This document shows positions 17,924-26,801 of a stretch of DNA of 64,000 bases, piece by piece (positions within the stretch are counted from its first letter, which is position 1; each line of letters starts with the position of its first letter). This stretch comes from an uncultured Cryomorphaceae bacterium (GTDB taxonomy: Bacteria > Bacteroidota > Bacteroidia > Flavobacteriales > Schleiferiaceae): NCBI GenBank assembly GCA_937120475.1, contig CAKZJV010000007.1:2000068-2064067 (forward strand), in the 5' to 3' direction. Both the position numbers and the translations under genes were made by a program. A model generated the notes under the pieces. That model did not search any database. It was not told the DNA's origin and worked only from the letters and a program-made list of their open reading frames with translations.

Positions 17924-20900
17924 ATGCGCATCTTTCAGGGGAAGTACTTCCTATCTTCCATTTTGGTCATTCTCAGTTTTGCCATTACCCTTAATGCTCA
18001 ACCCCAGGACAGCCTGTTTACCGGCCAGCACTTTTCCGGCTTAAAATTTAGAAGCATCGGCCCGGCTTTTATGGCCGGTCGCATAGCGGATATCGCTATT
18101 CATCCTGAAGATGAAAGTACCTGGTACGTAGCGGTCGGTTCCGGAGGGGTTTGGAAAACGGAGAATAACGGTATTTCCTGGACCCCGATTTTTGACAAAT
18201 ACGGTTCTTACTCCACGGGTTGCATTACCATAGACCCCAGTAACCCCAGCACCCTTTGGCTGGGTACCGGTGAGAACGTAGGCGGGCGCCATGTAGGCTT
18301 CGGTGACGGCATTTACCGCAGCACCGATGGGGGTAAGAATTGGGAAAATAAAGGTTTGAAGAACTCCCAACACCTTTCCAAAATCATCGTTCACCCGGAA
18401 AATCCGGATGTGATATGGGTGGCTGCGCAGGGCCCCTTATGGAGCAAGGGCGGTGAGCGCGGTTTGTATAAGTCCACCGATGGCGGTCAAAGCTGGAAAC
18501 GCACTTTGGGCGATGCAGAATGGACCGGTGTTACCGACCTGGTGATAGATCCCCGTAACCCCAACCGTTTATATGCCGCTACCTGGCAGCGCCACCGCAC
18601 CGTGGCCGCTTACCTGGGAGGTGGCACCGAAACCGCGCTTTACCGTAGTGAGGACGGTGGTGAAAGCTGGACTAGACTCAAGCAAGGTTTGCCCACCTCC
18701 AGGCTCGGAAAAATCGGTCTGGCCCTTTCCCCGCAAAACTCGGATGTGATTTACGCGGCTATTGAAGAGGATCATCGCGAAGGGGGTTTGTACCGCTCCA
18801 ATGACCGGGGTGCCACCTGGAGCAAACAATCGGATGCCGTTTCCGGGGCCACCGGACCGCACTATTACCAGGAGCTGTACGCCTCACCCCACCAGGAGGG
18901 CCGCATTTACCTGATGGACGTTCGCACCCAGGTGAGTGAAGATGGCGGGAAGAACTTCAGCATTATGCCCCACCAGTATAAACACTCCGATAATCACGCT
19001 ATGGCCTTTAAAAAAAGCGACCCTCAATACCTGCTGCTGGGTACGGACGGTGGCCTTTACGAAAGCTTTGACCTGGGTCAAAACTGGCGTTTTATCAACA
19101 ACATGCCCATCACCCAGTTTTATAAACTGGCGGTGGACGATGCCGAACCCTTTTACAATATTTACGGGGGAACCCAGGACAACAACACCCAGGGCGGCCC
19201 TTCGCGCACCGATAATTACAACGGTATCCAAAACAGCGACTGGAAGGTGGTTTTATTTGCCGATGGTCACCAACCGGCTACCGAACCCGGCAATCCGGAT
19301 ATCCTCTATGCCCAATGGCAACAGGGTTCCCTTACCCGTATAGATCAGGCTACCGGTGAGGTTACCTACATCCGCCCGCAACCGGATGAAGGTGAGGCTT
19401 ACGAACGTTACAATTGGGATGCCCCCATACTGGTAAGTCCCCACAACCCTACTACCATTTACCACGCCTCCCAGCGCCTGTGGCGCTCCACCAACCGGGG
19501 CGATAGCTGGACGGCCCTATCGGGCGACCTTACCCGTAATGAAGAGCGTATTGAACTCCCCATCATGGGCCGCAAGCAAAGCTGGGATAATGCCTGGGAC
19601 TTTTACGCCATGAGTACCTACAATACCATTACCTCCATTGCCGAATCACCGGTGCAGAAAGACCTGATATGGGTGGGTACGGACGATGGCCTGCTGCAAA
19701 AGACCACCGATGGCGGTGAAAACTGGCAAAAGATTGATGTGACCAGGCTCGGGGCCCCGGCCCGCTCCTATGTGAATGATATTAAGGCCGATCTCTTTGA
19801 TGCCAATACGGTGTATGTGGCCCTCAGCAACCATAAAGCCGGAGACTTCACACCCTACCTGTACAAATCTACCGATGGGGGCAGCAGTTGGAAAAACATC
19901 GGCAGTAGCTTACCGGAGCGGCACCTGGTTTGGCGGCTGGTGCAGGATCACGAAAAGGAAGGCCTGCTTTTTATCGGTACGGAATTCGGTATTTTCTTCA
20001 GTGTTGATGGCGGTGGGCAATGGACCCCTTTAAAAGGAGGTTTACCGGTAATTTCCTTCCGCGACCTTACCATTCAACGCAGGGAAAACGACCTGGTAGC
20101 GGCTTCCTTCGGGCGTAGCTTTTATGTATTGGATGATATGACTCCTTTCCGTGAAATTTCTACCGGGCAACTCCAAAAGGAAGCCCACCTTTTTCAACCC
20201 AGGGATACCTGGTGGTACTACCCCAGGCCTAATTTAAGCTTTGAGGAAGGCAAAGGTGCCCAGGGCCAGGCGCATTTCACAGCCCCTAATCCTCCCTTCG
20301 GAGCGGTTTTCACCTATCACCTGGGTAGTGACTATCCCACTATGAAATCGGAGCGTACCCAAAGCGAGAAAATACTGAACAAAGAGCAGCGCGATATCCC
20401 CTTTCCGGGCTGGGCCGCCCTGGCCGATGAAAAGTGGCAAGACAGCACCCAACTTTGGGTAGTCATCAGCGATGCCGAGGGGAATTTCATCCGTAAAATA
20501 GAGGGCCCCATCGGTAAAGGGTTTCACCGCATCACCTGGGACCTGCGTTTTGAAAACCCCGAAGCCGTAAAGGAGGGGCAAAAGAAACAACCAGGGGAAG
20601 GAATGCCAGCGGGGCCGGGCACTTATTCCGCTCAACTGTACAAACAGCAAGGCGGGAACCTGGTAGCACTGAGTGACCCCAGGCCCTTTGAGGTGAAGCC
20701 TCTATACGAAAGCAGTTTACAAAACCCCCTGGCGGGAGAAGCGCAGGAATTTAAAGAGGCCTACCAGCAAATGGTGCGGGAATATTCCGCCTTTACCCTG
20801 GCGGTAAAAAACATCGAAGGGAACTATAAGGCCCTGCGCACCGCTTACCAGGCTACCCCCAAAGCAGATGCCGCATTGGTGGAGCGTATGAACCAATTGC

Positions 20901-21184
20901 GCAGCGATATTTACCGCTTTAGCGATGTGCTTTACGGCAACCCGGCCCGGAATAAGATCGGGGAAAAGAACAACCCCACCCTGGGCGACCGCCTGCAGGT
21001 ATTGAACATGAACCTCTCGCAAAACAATTACGGCCCCACCCCGGCCGCTAAACGTACGCGTCAGATTTTTGAAAAGCAGTTGGCTACTCAAAAAGCGGAG
21101 CTGCAAGCACTGCAATCGCAAATGCAGGCACTGGCGGATGCTATTTACGAGGCCGGAGGCCCCCGGGTGGAGGGATTTTATTAG
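17924..21184 (+). CDS. sortilin/VPS10-like BNR-repeat exported protein
   Basis: 1086 residues. A signal peptide (~1-26, ending LNAQ) is followed by a ten-bladed-type beta-propeller with many Asp-box/BNR motifs: STDGGKNW, STDGGQSW, SEDGGESW, SNDRGATW, STNRGDSW, TTDGGENW and STDGGSSW. The C-terminal ~300 residues form a mixed domain ending in a helical, Gln/Lys-rich coiled-coil-like segment (~1035-1075). There is no T9SS sorting signal at the end, so it is likely periplasmic or outer-membrane associated. This 'WD40/YVTN/BNR-like repeat' family is common in marine Bacteroidota. The catalytic role is unproven. Confidence 0.85.
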   Translation: MRIFQGKYFLSSILVILSFAITLNAQPQDSLFTGQHFSGLKFRSIGPAFMAGRIADIAIHPEDESTWYVAVGSGGVWKTENNGISWTPIFDKYGSYSTGCITIDPSNPSTLWLGTGENVGGRHVGFGDGIYRSTDGGKNWENKGLKNSQHLSKIIVHPENPDVIWVAAQGPLWSKGGERGLYKSTDGGQSWKRTLGDAEWTGVTDLVIDPRNPNRLYAATWQRHRTVAAYLGGGTETALYRSEDGGESWTRLKQGLPTSRLGKIGLALSPQNSDVIYAAIEEDHREGGLYRSNDRGATWSKQSDAVSGATGPHYYQELYASPHQEGRIYLMDVRTQVSEDGGKNFSIMPHQYKHSDNHAMAFKKSDPQYLLLGTDGGLYESFDLGQNWRFINNMPITQFYKLAVDDAEPFYNIYGGTQDNNTQGGPSRTDNYNGIQNSDWKVVLFADGHQPATEPGNPDILYAQWQQGSLTRIDQATGEVTYIRPQPDEGEAYERYNWDAPILVSPHNPTTIYHASQRLWRSTNRGDSWTALSGDLTRNEERIELPIMGRKQSWDNAWDFYAMSTYNTITSIAESPVQKDLIWVGTDDGLLQKTTDGGENWQKIDVTRLGAPARSYVNDIKADLFDANTVYVALSNHKAGDFTPYLYKSTDGGSSWKNIGSSLPERHLVWRLVQDHEKEGLLFIGTEFGIFFSVDGGGQWTPLKGGLPVISFRDLTIQRRENDLVAASFGRSFYVLDDMTPFREISTGQLQKEAHLFQPRDTWWYYPRPNLSFEEGKGAQGQAHFTAPNPPFGAVFTYHLGSDYPTMKSERTQSEKILNKEQRDIPFPGWAALADEKWQDSTQLWVVISDAEGNFIRKIEGPIGKGFHRITWDLRFENPEAVKEGQKKQPGEGMPAGPGTYSAQLYKQQGGNLVALSDPRPFEVKPLYESSLQNPLAGEAQEFKEAYQQMVREYSAFTLAVKNIEGNYKALRTAYQATPKADAALVERMNQLRSDIYRFSDVLYGNPARNKIGEKNNPTLGDRLQVLNMNLSQNNYGPTPAAKRTRQIFEKQLATQKAELQALQSQMQALADAIYEAGGPRVEGFY

Positions 21185-21291
21185 TGGTGATTTAAACAGG
21201 AAAGGTTTGAGGGGTGGAACCTCTCCATGACTGAAAAGCAAACCAATTAGCCAGGCAGGAAGGTGTCCAATTGGGATATTATCCATCCCTC

Positions 21292-21750
21292 TTAAAACCT
21301 CAACTGCATGCCTATTCCGTTAGGGTTAAGGAATAATCGACTTTCAAGTTGGTTATTGTTAAAAAGCTCTATGGCATTTCCAATTTCTCTTGTCCATCGA
21401 ATGGCGTAAAGGTAGTAAGCTGCCAAACCTGCAACGGTCATTCCAATAAATATCCAGTCTGGATTAAAATTATCATTTCCCGGGAAGGCCATGGTCAGAA
21501 ACGGGGATGTTATAAATACGCCCAAGGAAATGTCTTTACGAAGGTCGTATTTATTGATATTATCCACTAATGGCTGACTTGCTTCATTGGATTTTAATAT
21601 CTCCAAGGTTTCTTCGTAACTAATCTCTTGGTTATTGTAAGAATATTTTGGTCTTAGTTTTCCCTCCCTCTTTAACACTTGCGCATTGGCATCGTATATG
21701 GTAATCATTAAGACTGCAAATAGCAGAAGTTTGCATTGTTTTATTGACAT
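21292..21750 (-). CDS. exported protein of unknown function
   Basis: 152 residues. An N-terminal signal peptide ends DANAQ (~residue 24). One or two hydrophobic segments follow ('LGVFITSPFLTMAF' and 'WIFIGMTVAGLAAYYLYAI', ~75-120), and then 'ELFNNNQLESRLFLNPNGIG'. It looks like a small envelope protein. It is convergent with the sortilin-like gene, and its surroundings are more AT-rich. I do not recognise a family. Confidence 0.6.
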   Translation of the reverse strand: MSIKQCKLLLFAVLMITIYDANAQVLKREGKLRPKYSYNNQEISYEETLEILKSNEASQPLVDNINKYDLRKDISLGVFITSPFLTMAFPGNDNFNPDWIFIGMTVAGLAAYYLYAIRWTREIGNAIELFNNNQLESRLFLNPNGIGMQLRF

Positions 21751-21893
21751 CCGCTCGGTTTAGAGGCCAAATTAAAAAATTACACCTCTACTTTGGTTGT
21801 CTTTATCCTTTTGTAGTAATACCTGCTAGCATTGGTCCTGGGCATAGGAGAGCGTACTGAACTTACCACACTAGCACCCACTCCTCTCAAAAC

Positions 21894-22199
21894 CTAAGAT
21901 GTTTCTTTACGGTCAAAGTTTTTACGGGCCAGAGCGGGTAAACTTTCATAATCTTCATTAATCAGGGCTTCCTTCTTTTTACGGGACCATCCTTTGATCT
22001 GTTTTTCTACGTCAATGGCTGACTGTAGATCGGTAAAAGACACGGACCACATCAAACGCACCGGGCGCCTGCGAAAAGTATAGGCCTTATCATCATACCC
22101 TTCCTGGTGTTGGGCTATTCTTTTTTCGAGTTGATGGGTCATACCGGTGTAGTAGGTGCCGTCCCTGCACCTAAGAATGTAAACGTAATAGGTTGACAT
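21894..22199 (-). CDS. GIY-YIG nuclease-domain protein
   Basis: 101 residues from the ATG at 22199. The domain fills the protein: YVY (5-7) and YTG (17-19) form the GIY-YIG motif, Arg27 is the conserved catalytic Arg in 'LEKRIAQH', and the Glu of 'DVEKQIKGWSRKKKEALI' is the metal ligand. It belongs to the stand-alone UvrC-N/UPF0213-like group. Upstream in-frame codons run into the repeat array and are not counted. The start lies ~30 bp from a seven-unit palindromic repeat array, so its promoter is either in that gap or inside the array. Confidence 0.88.
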   Translation of the reverse strand: MSTYYVYILRCRDGTYYTGMTHQLEKRIAQHQEGYDDKAYTFRRRPVRLMWSVSFTDLQSAIDVEKQIKGWSRKKKEALINEDYESLPALARKNFDRKETS

Positions 22200-22230
22200 G
22201 CTTAAAAGATAGGGATTTTGTTTGGAGGGT

Positions 22231-23126
22231 CTCCCGGCCGGTCTTCGATACGGTTCCGGCAAGCCGGAACCACTCAGACGCAGCGGGTTTTTTTATTTAC
22301 CTACCTATTATTCGCAGTGTCTCCCTGAGTGCCCCGAAGGGGTGTATCGAAGGGGACGCAGAAACTGACTCCCGGCCGGTCTTCGATACGACCCCGGCAA
22401 GCCGGGACCACTCAGACGCACCGGGGTTTTTTCTTTACCTACCCATTATTTGTGGTGTTTCCCTGAGTGCCCCGAAGGGGTGTATCGAAGGGGACACAGA
22501 AACTGATTCCCAGCTGGTCTTCGATACGGTCCCGGCAAGCCGGAACCACTCAGACGCAGCGGGGTTTTTTCTTTACCTACCTATTATTCGTAGTGTCTCC
22601 CTGAGTGTCGCGCCTCAGGCGTGATGTATCGAAGGGGGGCACAGAAACTGACTTCCAGCCGGTCTTCGATACGGTCCCGGAAAACCGGGATCACTCAGAC
22701 GCAGCGGGTTTTTTTTATTTACCTACTCATTCTTTGAAGTGTCTCCCTGAGTGCCCCGAAGGGGTGTATCGAAGGGGACACGGAAACTGACTCCCGGCAG
22801 TCTTCGATACGATCCCGAACAATCGGGGCCACTCAGACGCAGCGGGGTTTTCTCTTTACCTACCTATTATTCGTAGTGTCTCCCTGAGTGCCCCGAAGGG
22901 GTGTATCGAAGGGGCACAGGGACTGACTCCCGGCCGGTCTTCGATACGATCCTGAAAAACCGGGATCACTCAGACGCAGCAGGGTTTTTATTTACCCACC
23001 TATTATTCGTGGTGTTTCCCTGAGTGCCCCGAAGGGGTGTATCGAAGGGGACACGGGGACTGATTCCGGGCAGTCTTCGATACGATCCCGGAAAACCGGG
23101 GCCACTCAGACGCAGCAGGGTTTTTT
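22231..23126. repeat. seven-unit structured palindromic repeat array (~138 bp period)
   Basis: The left-arm start GTCTTCGATAC recurs at 22241, 22379, 22517, 22662, 22800, 22937 and 23073, giving periods of 138, 138, 145, 138, 137 and 136. Each full unit has four parts in order: CTTCGATAC, a hairpin and CACTCAG; a ~50-nt conserved spacer with a T-run and TTTACCTAC; CTGAGTG, a second hairpin and GTATCGAAG. CTTCGATAC pairs with GTATCGAAG (9 bp) and CACTCAG with CTGAGTG (7 bp), so each unit can fold into a four-way, cruciform-like structure. The seventh unit has only the left arm. There are no unique spacers, so it is not CRISPR. Open frames across it are artefacts of the repeat. It resembles a REP/BIME-type element. 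Confidence 0.92.
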
Positions 23127-23176
23127 CCTTAGTTACTAACTTTATTGATGGAGCAAAGGAACTTAAAGCCGATTTT

Positions 23177-24688
23177 CTACTCCTTTTGCAGCAGTACCTG
23201 CGAACGCTGCCCCTGCGCATTGGTAACCACCAAAATGTAAAGGCCCGGTTTAAGGTGCGCGATATCCAGGCGCGCTTCAGGCAGCTTTTGCTGCTGTAGC
23301 AATTGCCCTCCCTGGCTGTACAATTCCACCTCCAGCACTTCGTCCCGCAAACGGTCGATGTACACGTAATCACGGGCCGGGTTGGGGTACAATTCAATCG
23401 AAGGAGAGGTTTCCTTCCGCTCGATGAGCGAAATGGCAAAGCCCGGTATTTTGGTTAGTAAAAAATAGGTGCTGTCCGTAGTCCAGGCCTCGTTATAAAC
23501 CGAATATACGTAGAGGTCGCTGTTTTCATCAGCATGTACCCACAGCGGTACGTGGTTCTTTTCCCCGTACAGAATAATGCTGTCCGTTCCGTGTTCGTTA
23601 AAGCGGTAGATCAGTATTTCCCGCTCCTCCGGGGAATAAAAGGCCGGGGCATCAAAGGGAAAAGAACCGGCCAGGAAACCAGTTTCCCGGCTTTCATCGT
23701 AGGTAAAAGCATAAGAAACGTTGTTTACGCTATCCGGCCCGAAACCCTGTCGTAAGCGTATGCTGTCGCCCCAGGGCCGAAAAGCATAGTAGTACTCGTC
23801 TTCCCACCATGGATCAAAAGGGTCTTCGAAATGATTCAGCAAGCCGAGACCACCGCAACGCACCCCTTGCTTCGTTAATACAAAGTCCGTCACGTAAAAA
23901 GGAGTGATATAGGTAGGGCCGGGAATCAATAAAGAAGCGGTATGTTGGATATCCTTTATATCTAAAGAATCGATCCCGATTTCTAAATAATTGCACTCCA
24001 GGCGCTCCCCGAATACCAGGTTACCGGTGAGTGGGTGTAATTGAGGGTTGAGTATGGTAATACGATAAAAGGGACCGGGGGGCCTGCTGGTATCACCATA
24101 AACCGTTTCAAACCAACGGTGCCGTAAGCGTTGCCCCTGGCCGTTGCGCACATCAATTAAGGTAGAGTCAATGCGATTCCCCCATTTGCTACTTATAAAA
24201 AAATACTCGCCACGGTGGTACAAAAAACCTTCAAAGAAGGCTCCTGCTATTTTAAACTTTTGGTAATTGGTATCGATGGTACCATTTTGCCAGCGGCTGA
24301 TCCGGACGTAATTGGTATCGTTCTTCCAGCGGCAGGTATAAAAACAGGGTACATCACTGCTATCGCGAAAAAATTGCTGGCCTACCTCCTCCGTTTCAGG
24401 CCCATAAGGCTCAAAGCGCCAGTCCTGCCGCAGGCTCAGGTCTTGTTTATCGTAGATCAGAACACGATTGATCACTTTGGAACCCTCGATGTATCCGCAA
24501 TAAAAAACCAGGGACGAATCGGAAAGCTCCCGCCCGTGAAAGGAGTAACGGTCCATCATCCCGAAGGGGCTGCGGGCATCCAGCACGTTGACCTGCGCCC
24601 AAGTCGCGCCAAACCCAAGGAGTGAAAAGAGGGTGGGTATCACCACCCTCTTTAATATCCTCAAAACAATTTCTTCTTTTTTCATCAT
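23177..24688 (-). CDS. T9SS sorting-domain exported protein
   Basis: About 503 residues. A leader with a hydrophobic segment ends in TWAQ (~residue 32). The middle ~370 residues are beta-rich (repeated 'YFISSKWGN', 'FTYDESRETGF'-type blades) and may form a propeller. The C-terminus is a T9SS type A domain (ELYPNPARDYVYI...HLKPGLYILVVTN). The ATG at 24688 overlaps the TAA of the upstream lipoprotein gene (TAATG), so the two are translationally coupled. Function unknown. Confidence 0.82.
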   Translation of the reverse strand: MMKKEEIVLRILKRVVIPTLFSLLGFGATWAQVNVLDARSPFGMMDRYSFHGRELSDSSLVFYCGYIEGSKVINRVLIYDKQDLSLRQDWRFEPYGPETEEVGQQFFRDSSDVPCFYTCRWKNDTNYVRISRWQNGTIDTNYQKFKIAGAFFEGFLYHRGEYFFISSKWGNRIDSTLIDVRNGQGQRLRHRWFETVYGDTSRPPGPFYRITILNPQLHPLTGNLVFGERLECNYLEIGIDSLDIKDIQHTASLLIPGPTYITPFYVTDFVLTKQGVRCGGLGLLNHFEDPFDPWWEDEYYYAFRPWGDSIRLRQGFGPDSVNNVSYAFTYDESRETGFLAGSFPFDAPAFYSPEEREILIYRFNEHGTDSIILYGEKNHVPLWVHADENSDLYVYSVYNEAWTTDSTYFLLTKIPGFAISLIERKETSPSIELYPNPARDYVYIDRLRDEVLEVELYSQGGQLLQQQKLPEARLDIAHLKPGLYILVVTNAQGQRSQVLLQKE

Positions 24689-25725
24689 TACGGACAACTT
24701 ATGATGGCGGAGACGTACTTACCTCCGTGAAAGTATTTATGTTGGATATGCGGGTTTTTATTACCATTATTCTGTTCCTGAGAATGGTAATGAGTCAGGA
24801 AAAACTCTTCACTGGGGTGGCCGGTAAAATATTGCTGGTCAATATGGGCCGTCAACTGATCGATCAGATCGTACCAATGATACCACTCTTCATTGGTATT
24901 TCCCAAACATTCATTGGTGTTACCGTGCCAGTATAAATGGGTTTGGTCGTAGCCTCCTCCAAAAACATCGGTACCCGCAAAAGTACCGGGGTTCAGGTAG
25001 ATCTGCTTGCCCTGGCAACGAATCTTCCAGGGGGCGGTATTATTGGCGTAGCTGCGGATAAAATCAGCCGCATCAATGGTACCCCCGGTGGTGCACCTTC
25101 CGGCTTTATCAGCTGCTAACCATGCCGTTGCGGGCGTATAATACTGCACCGGCCCACCGGGCTGCAGCGGGGCGGTGTACAATTGCATGGCAATAAGGGC
25201 ATAGCCCCCGGCCGGGTTAATCTCATCGATGGTAAGATCGGCCATAATAAAATACTCATCGCTGTGATCCTGCAGGTAGTCCGCCACACTGTTATGGAGG
25301 CTGGTGTAAGCGGCTTGATAATCGGCATTGGTTACGTAGTACGCTCCATTACTCTCGCTGATGTCCATTGCCACGCTTTCAGAGGTGATTACCCATTCGG
25401 GAGATGTTTCCAATTCATTCACGTACAGGTTGTTTACAATACCCTCCAGGGCTATAAAGGCATCGCCCAGGGGTTCATCGCTGCTGGTCCCTTTGTAGCG
25501 TTGGTGTTCCAGGGCATCCAGCTTTTCGTGCTGCTGCCTGAAAAAGAGGCTGCGCTCCTCGTTGGAGCGGTCTCCCAATTGCTGAAAGGCTTCTTTCGTT
25601 AGTTCCATCGCTAGTTGTTGCGGGGTCTGCACCGCCTGGGTTTCGTTTTGCTGGTCCTTTTGGCAGCCTACCCAACTCATGGTAATGATTAAAAGGCCTA
25701 AGCCCTTTACCCTTGCTTTTCGCAT
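24688..25725 (-). CDS. putative lipoprotein, unknown function
   Basis: 345 residues. The leader ends in a lipobox-like SWVGC (Cys ~residue 21) followed by QKDQQNE, an acidic/polar start typical of surface-directed lipoproteins. The ~120-residue helical N-terminal part (QQLAMELTKEAFQQL...) is followed by a Tyr/Trp/His-rich domain ('HLYWHGNTNECLGNTNEEW', 'YFHGGKY') with several Cys. It is translationally coupled to the T9SS gene downstream, so the two may act as a surface pair. Family not recognised. Confidence 0.65.
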   Translation of the reverse strand: MRKARVKGLGLLIITMSWVGCQKDQQNETQAVQTPQQLAMELTKEAFQQLGDRSNEERSLFFRQQHEKLDALEHQRYKGTSSDEPLGDAFIALEGIVNNLYVNELETSPEWVITSESVAMDISESNGAYYVTNADYQAAYTSLHNSVADYLQDHSDEYFIMADLTIDEINPAGGYALIAMQLYTAPLQPGGPVQYYTPATAWLAADKAGRCTTGGTIDAADFIRSYANNTAPWKIRCQGKQIYLNPGTFAGTDVFGGGYDQTHLYWHGNTNECLGNTNEEWYHWYDLIDQLTAHIDQQYFTGHPSEEFFLTHYHSQEQNNGNKNPHIQHKYFHGGKYVSAIISCP

Positions 25726-26319
25726 TTTATTTAGTTTTTAAGGGTTCTACTTTGGGCTTAGTAGTGCCAAGTTAGTCTTTCCTTTTTGCAGAAAAGAATA
25801 GTCTTGATTTTCCGATGGAAAAACCGGTCCTCCCTTTAGTCGTTCTTAAACGCCAAACCGGGCTACAAGCCCTTTATTTAATTGGCATTCCTAAGGTGCA
25901 CATTCTGGCAGTGAAGGACCAGTTCAAAAAGAATGGGTAAGAATGCGTTTTTCAAATGTAATTCTACTTTTTGAAAAAACATCCGTAATGTTTAGTACTA
26001 TCGGTTTTGGATAATCCCGGGCCGTGTTTCAGATAGTTTTCGGGACACTTCCCGTAGTTTCAGCGTAAAGTTTTCGTCCTTTTCGTCAAAACATCAGGTC
26101 TTTTTGCCGCAAACATCCTGATGTTTTTTAAGGCCCTTCCCTGTACTTTTTAAGATACTACAGTGGGTTTAGTATCAAAGCTTTAAAATTAGTACGCCAA
26201 ATATTAATTTTCATGTAACAGCGACAATGGCCCGGGCTCCGGGCGCAATGCTATACCAAAAGCGGTCCCTGGAACTGTTATAATCAGGTTCATTGATGTT
26301 TCATTTAAATTGTAGAGTT
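25726..26319. other. 594-bp intergenic region without a convincing gene
   Basis: It lies between the lipoprotein gene (leftward) and the HU-like gene (rightward), so it holds two divergent promoters; no exact TAnnTTTG box was found for either. It contains a terminator-like hairpin (26088-26129), a compact GC hairpin (GCCCGG/CCGGGC, 26230-26244) and a 41-codon open frame (25815-25940) that I do not accept as a gene. The hairpin with its T-tract could end a small RNA read rightward. Confidence 0.5.
26088..26129 (+). terminator. terminator-like hairpin with no gene upstream
   Basis: AAAACATCAGG (26088-26098) pairs perfectly over 11 bp with CCTGATGTTTT (26117-26127), has an 18-nt loop and is followed by further T residues. 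On the + strand no protein gene ends upstream, so it may terminate an unannotated RNA. It might equally be a relic or a fold with another role. Confidence 0.45.
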
Positions 26320-26733
26320 ATGAGCATTCCATTTAGAGTAGTAGAGCGGATTGCCCAACCGGGGCAGGCAGGTGGAGCTACTAAATTTTATGCCCAGTCC
26401 CACACCCGTGGTGTGATGGACATCGCGTATTTAACCACCCGCATTGAGCAGATCAGCACCGTAAGTGGTGCAGACATACGGGCGGTATTGTACGCCCTGG
26501 TGGATGTAATACCGGAAGCACTCGGCAACGGGCAGATCATTGAGATTGGTGAGCTGGGCCGTTTTCGCGTTAGCATAAGTTCCAATGGGGAGGCTACGGC
26601 CGAAGAGGTGAACCGCAACAGTATCCGCGGTAGTAAAATCCTTTTCCGGCCGGGTAAGCGTTTGCAAACCTTGTTGAAAACCCTGGAGTTTAACAAGGAG
26701 AACCCCCCGCCTGCCCTGGATGGCACAGCCTAA
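26320..26733 (+). CDS. HU-family DNA-binding protein (Bacteroidota variant)
   Basis: 137 residues. It opens with the 'SIPFRVVERIAQPG' N-terminal extension, then has the HU/IHF-like core with helix 'IEQISTVSGADIRAVLYALVDVI', the turn 'GQIIEIGELGRFRVSISSNG', and an arm-like region. A Lys/Arg-rich end 'FRPGKRLQTLLKTL' follows. This is the long HU-like family (~120-160 residues) widespread in Bacteroidota, separate from the classical 90-residue HU. It probably binds and bends DNA. The start is the ATG at 26320; an in-frame ATG at 26293 would add nine non-conserved residues. It is monocistronic with its own terminator. Confidence 0.85.
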   Translation: MSIPFRVVERIAQPGQAGGATKFYAQSHTRGVMDIAYLTTRIEQISTVSGADIRAVLYALVDVIPEALGNGQIIEIGELGRFRVSISSNGEATAEEVNRNSIRGSKILFRPGKRLQTLLKTLEFNKENPPPALDGTA

Positions 26734-26740
26734 GGCTTGA

Positions 26741-26765
26741 CCCCCGCCCCCGAGCGGGGGTTTTT
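26741..26765 (+). terminator. intrinsic terminator of the HU-like gene
   Basis: CCCCCGC (26741-26747) and GCGGGGG (26754-26760) form a 7-bp GC stem with a 6-nt loop, followed at once by TTTTT (26761-26765). It lies 8 bp after the stop codon of the HU-like gene. Confidence 0.85.
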
Positions 26766-26789
26766 ATTCAATTACTTTCCAAATTCCAA

Positions 26790-26797
26790 TATATTTG
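26790..26797 (+). promoter_or_regulatory. -7 element (TATATTTG) next to the DUF3883 gene start
   Basis: TATATTTG matches TAnnTTTG exactly but ends only 4 nt before the ATG at 26802. If it is functional, the transcript would be leaderless or the real start codon lies further in (the next in-frame ATG encodes residue 21). Confidence 0.4.
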
Positions 26798-26801
26798 GAT
26801 C

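Noticed and set aside
22193-22790. Open reading frames of 60-143 residues on the + strand across the repeat array
   Set aside because: They exist because 138 is a multiple of three and each repeat keeps the frame open. They break where periods are 137, 136 or 145, and the encoded peptides are copies of the repeat.
22231-23126. Repeat array as a CRISPR
   Set aside because: Units of ~138 bp are repeated over their whole length with no unique 30-40-bp spacers, and no cas gene is near.
25815-25940. 41-codon frame in the 25.7-26.3 kb gap
   Set aside because: No ribosome-binding signal, leader or membrane helix. Length is within what is expected by chance in a 594-bp gap.
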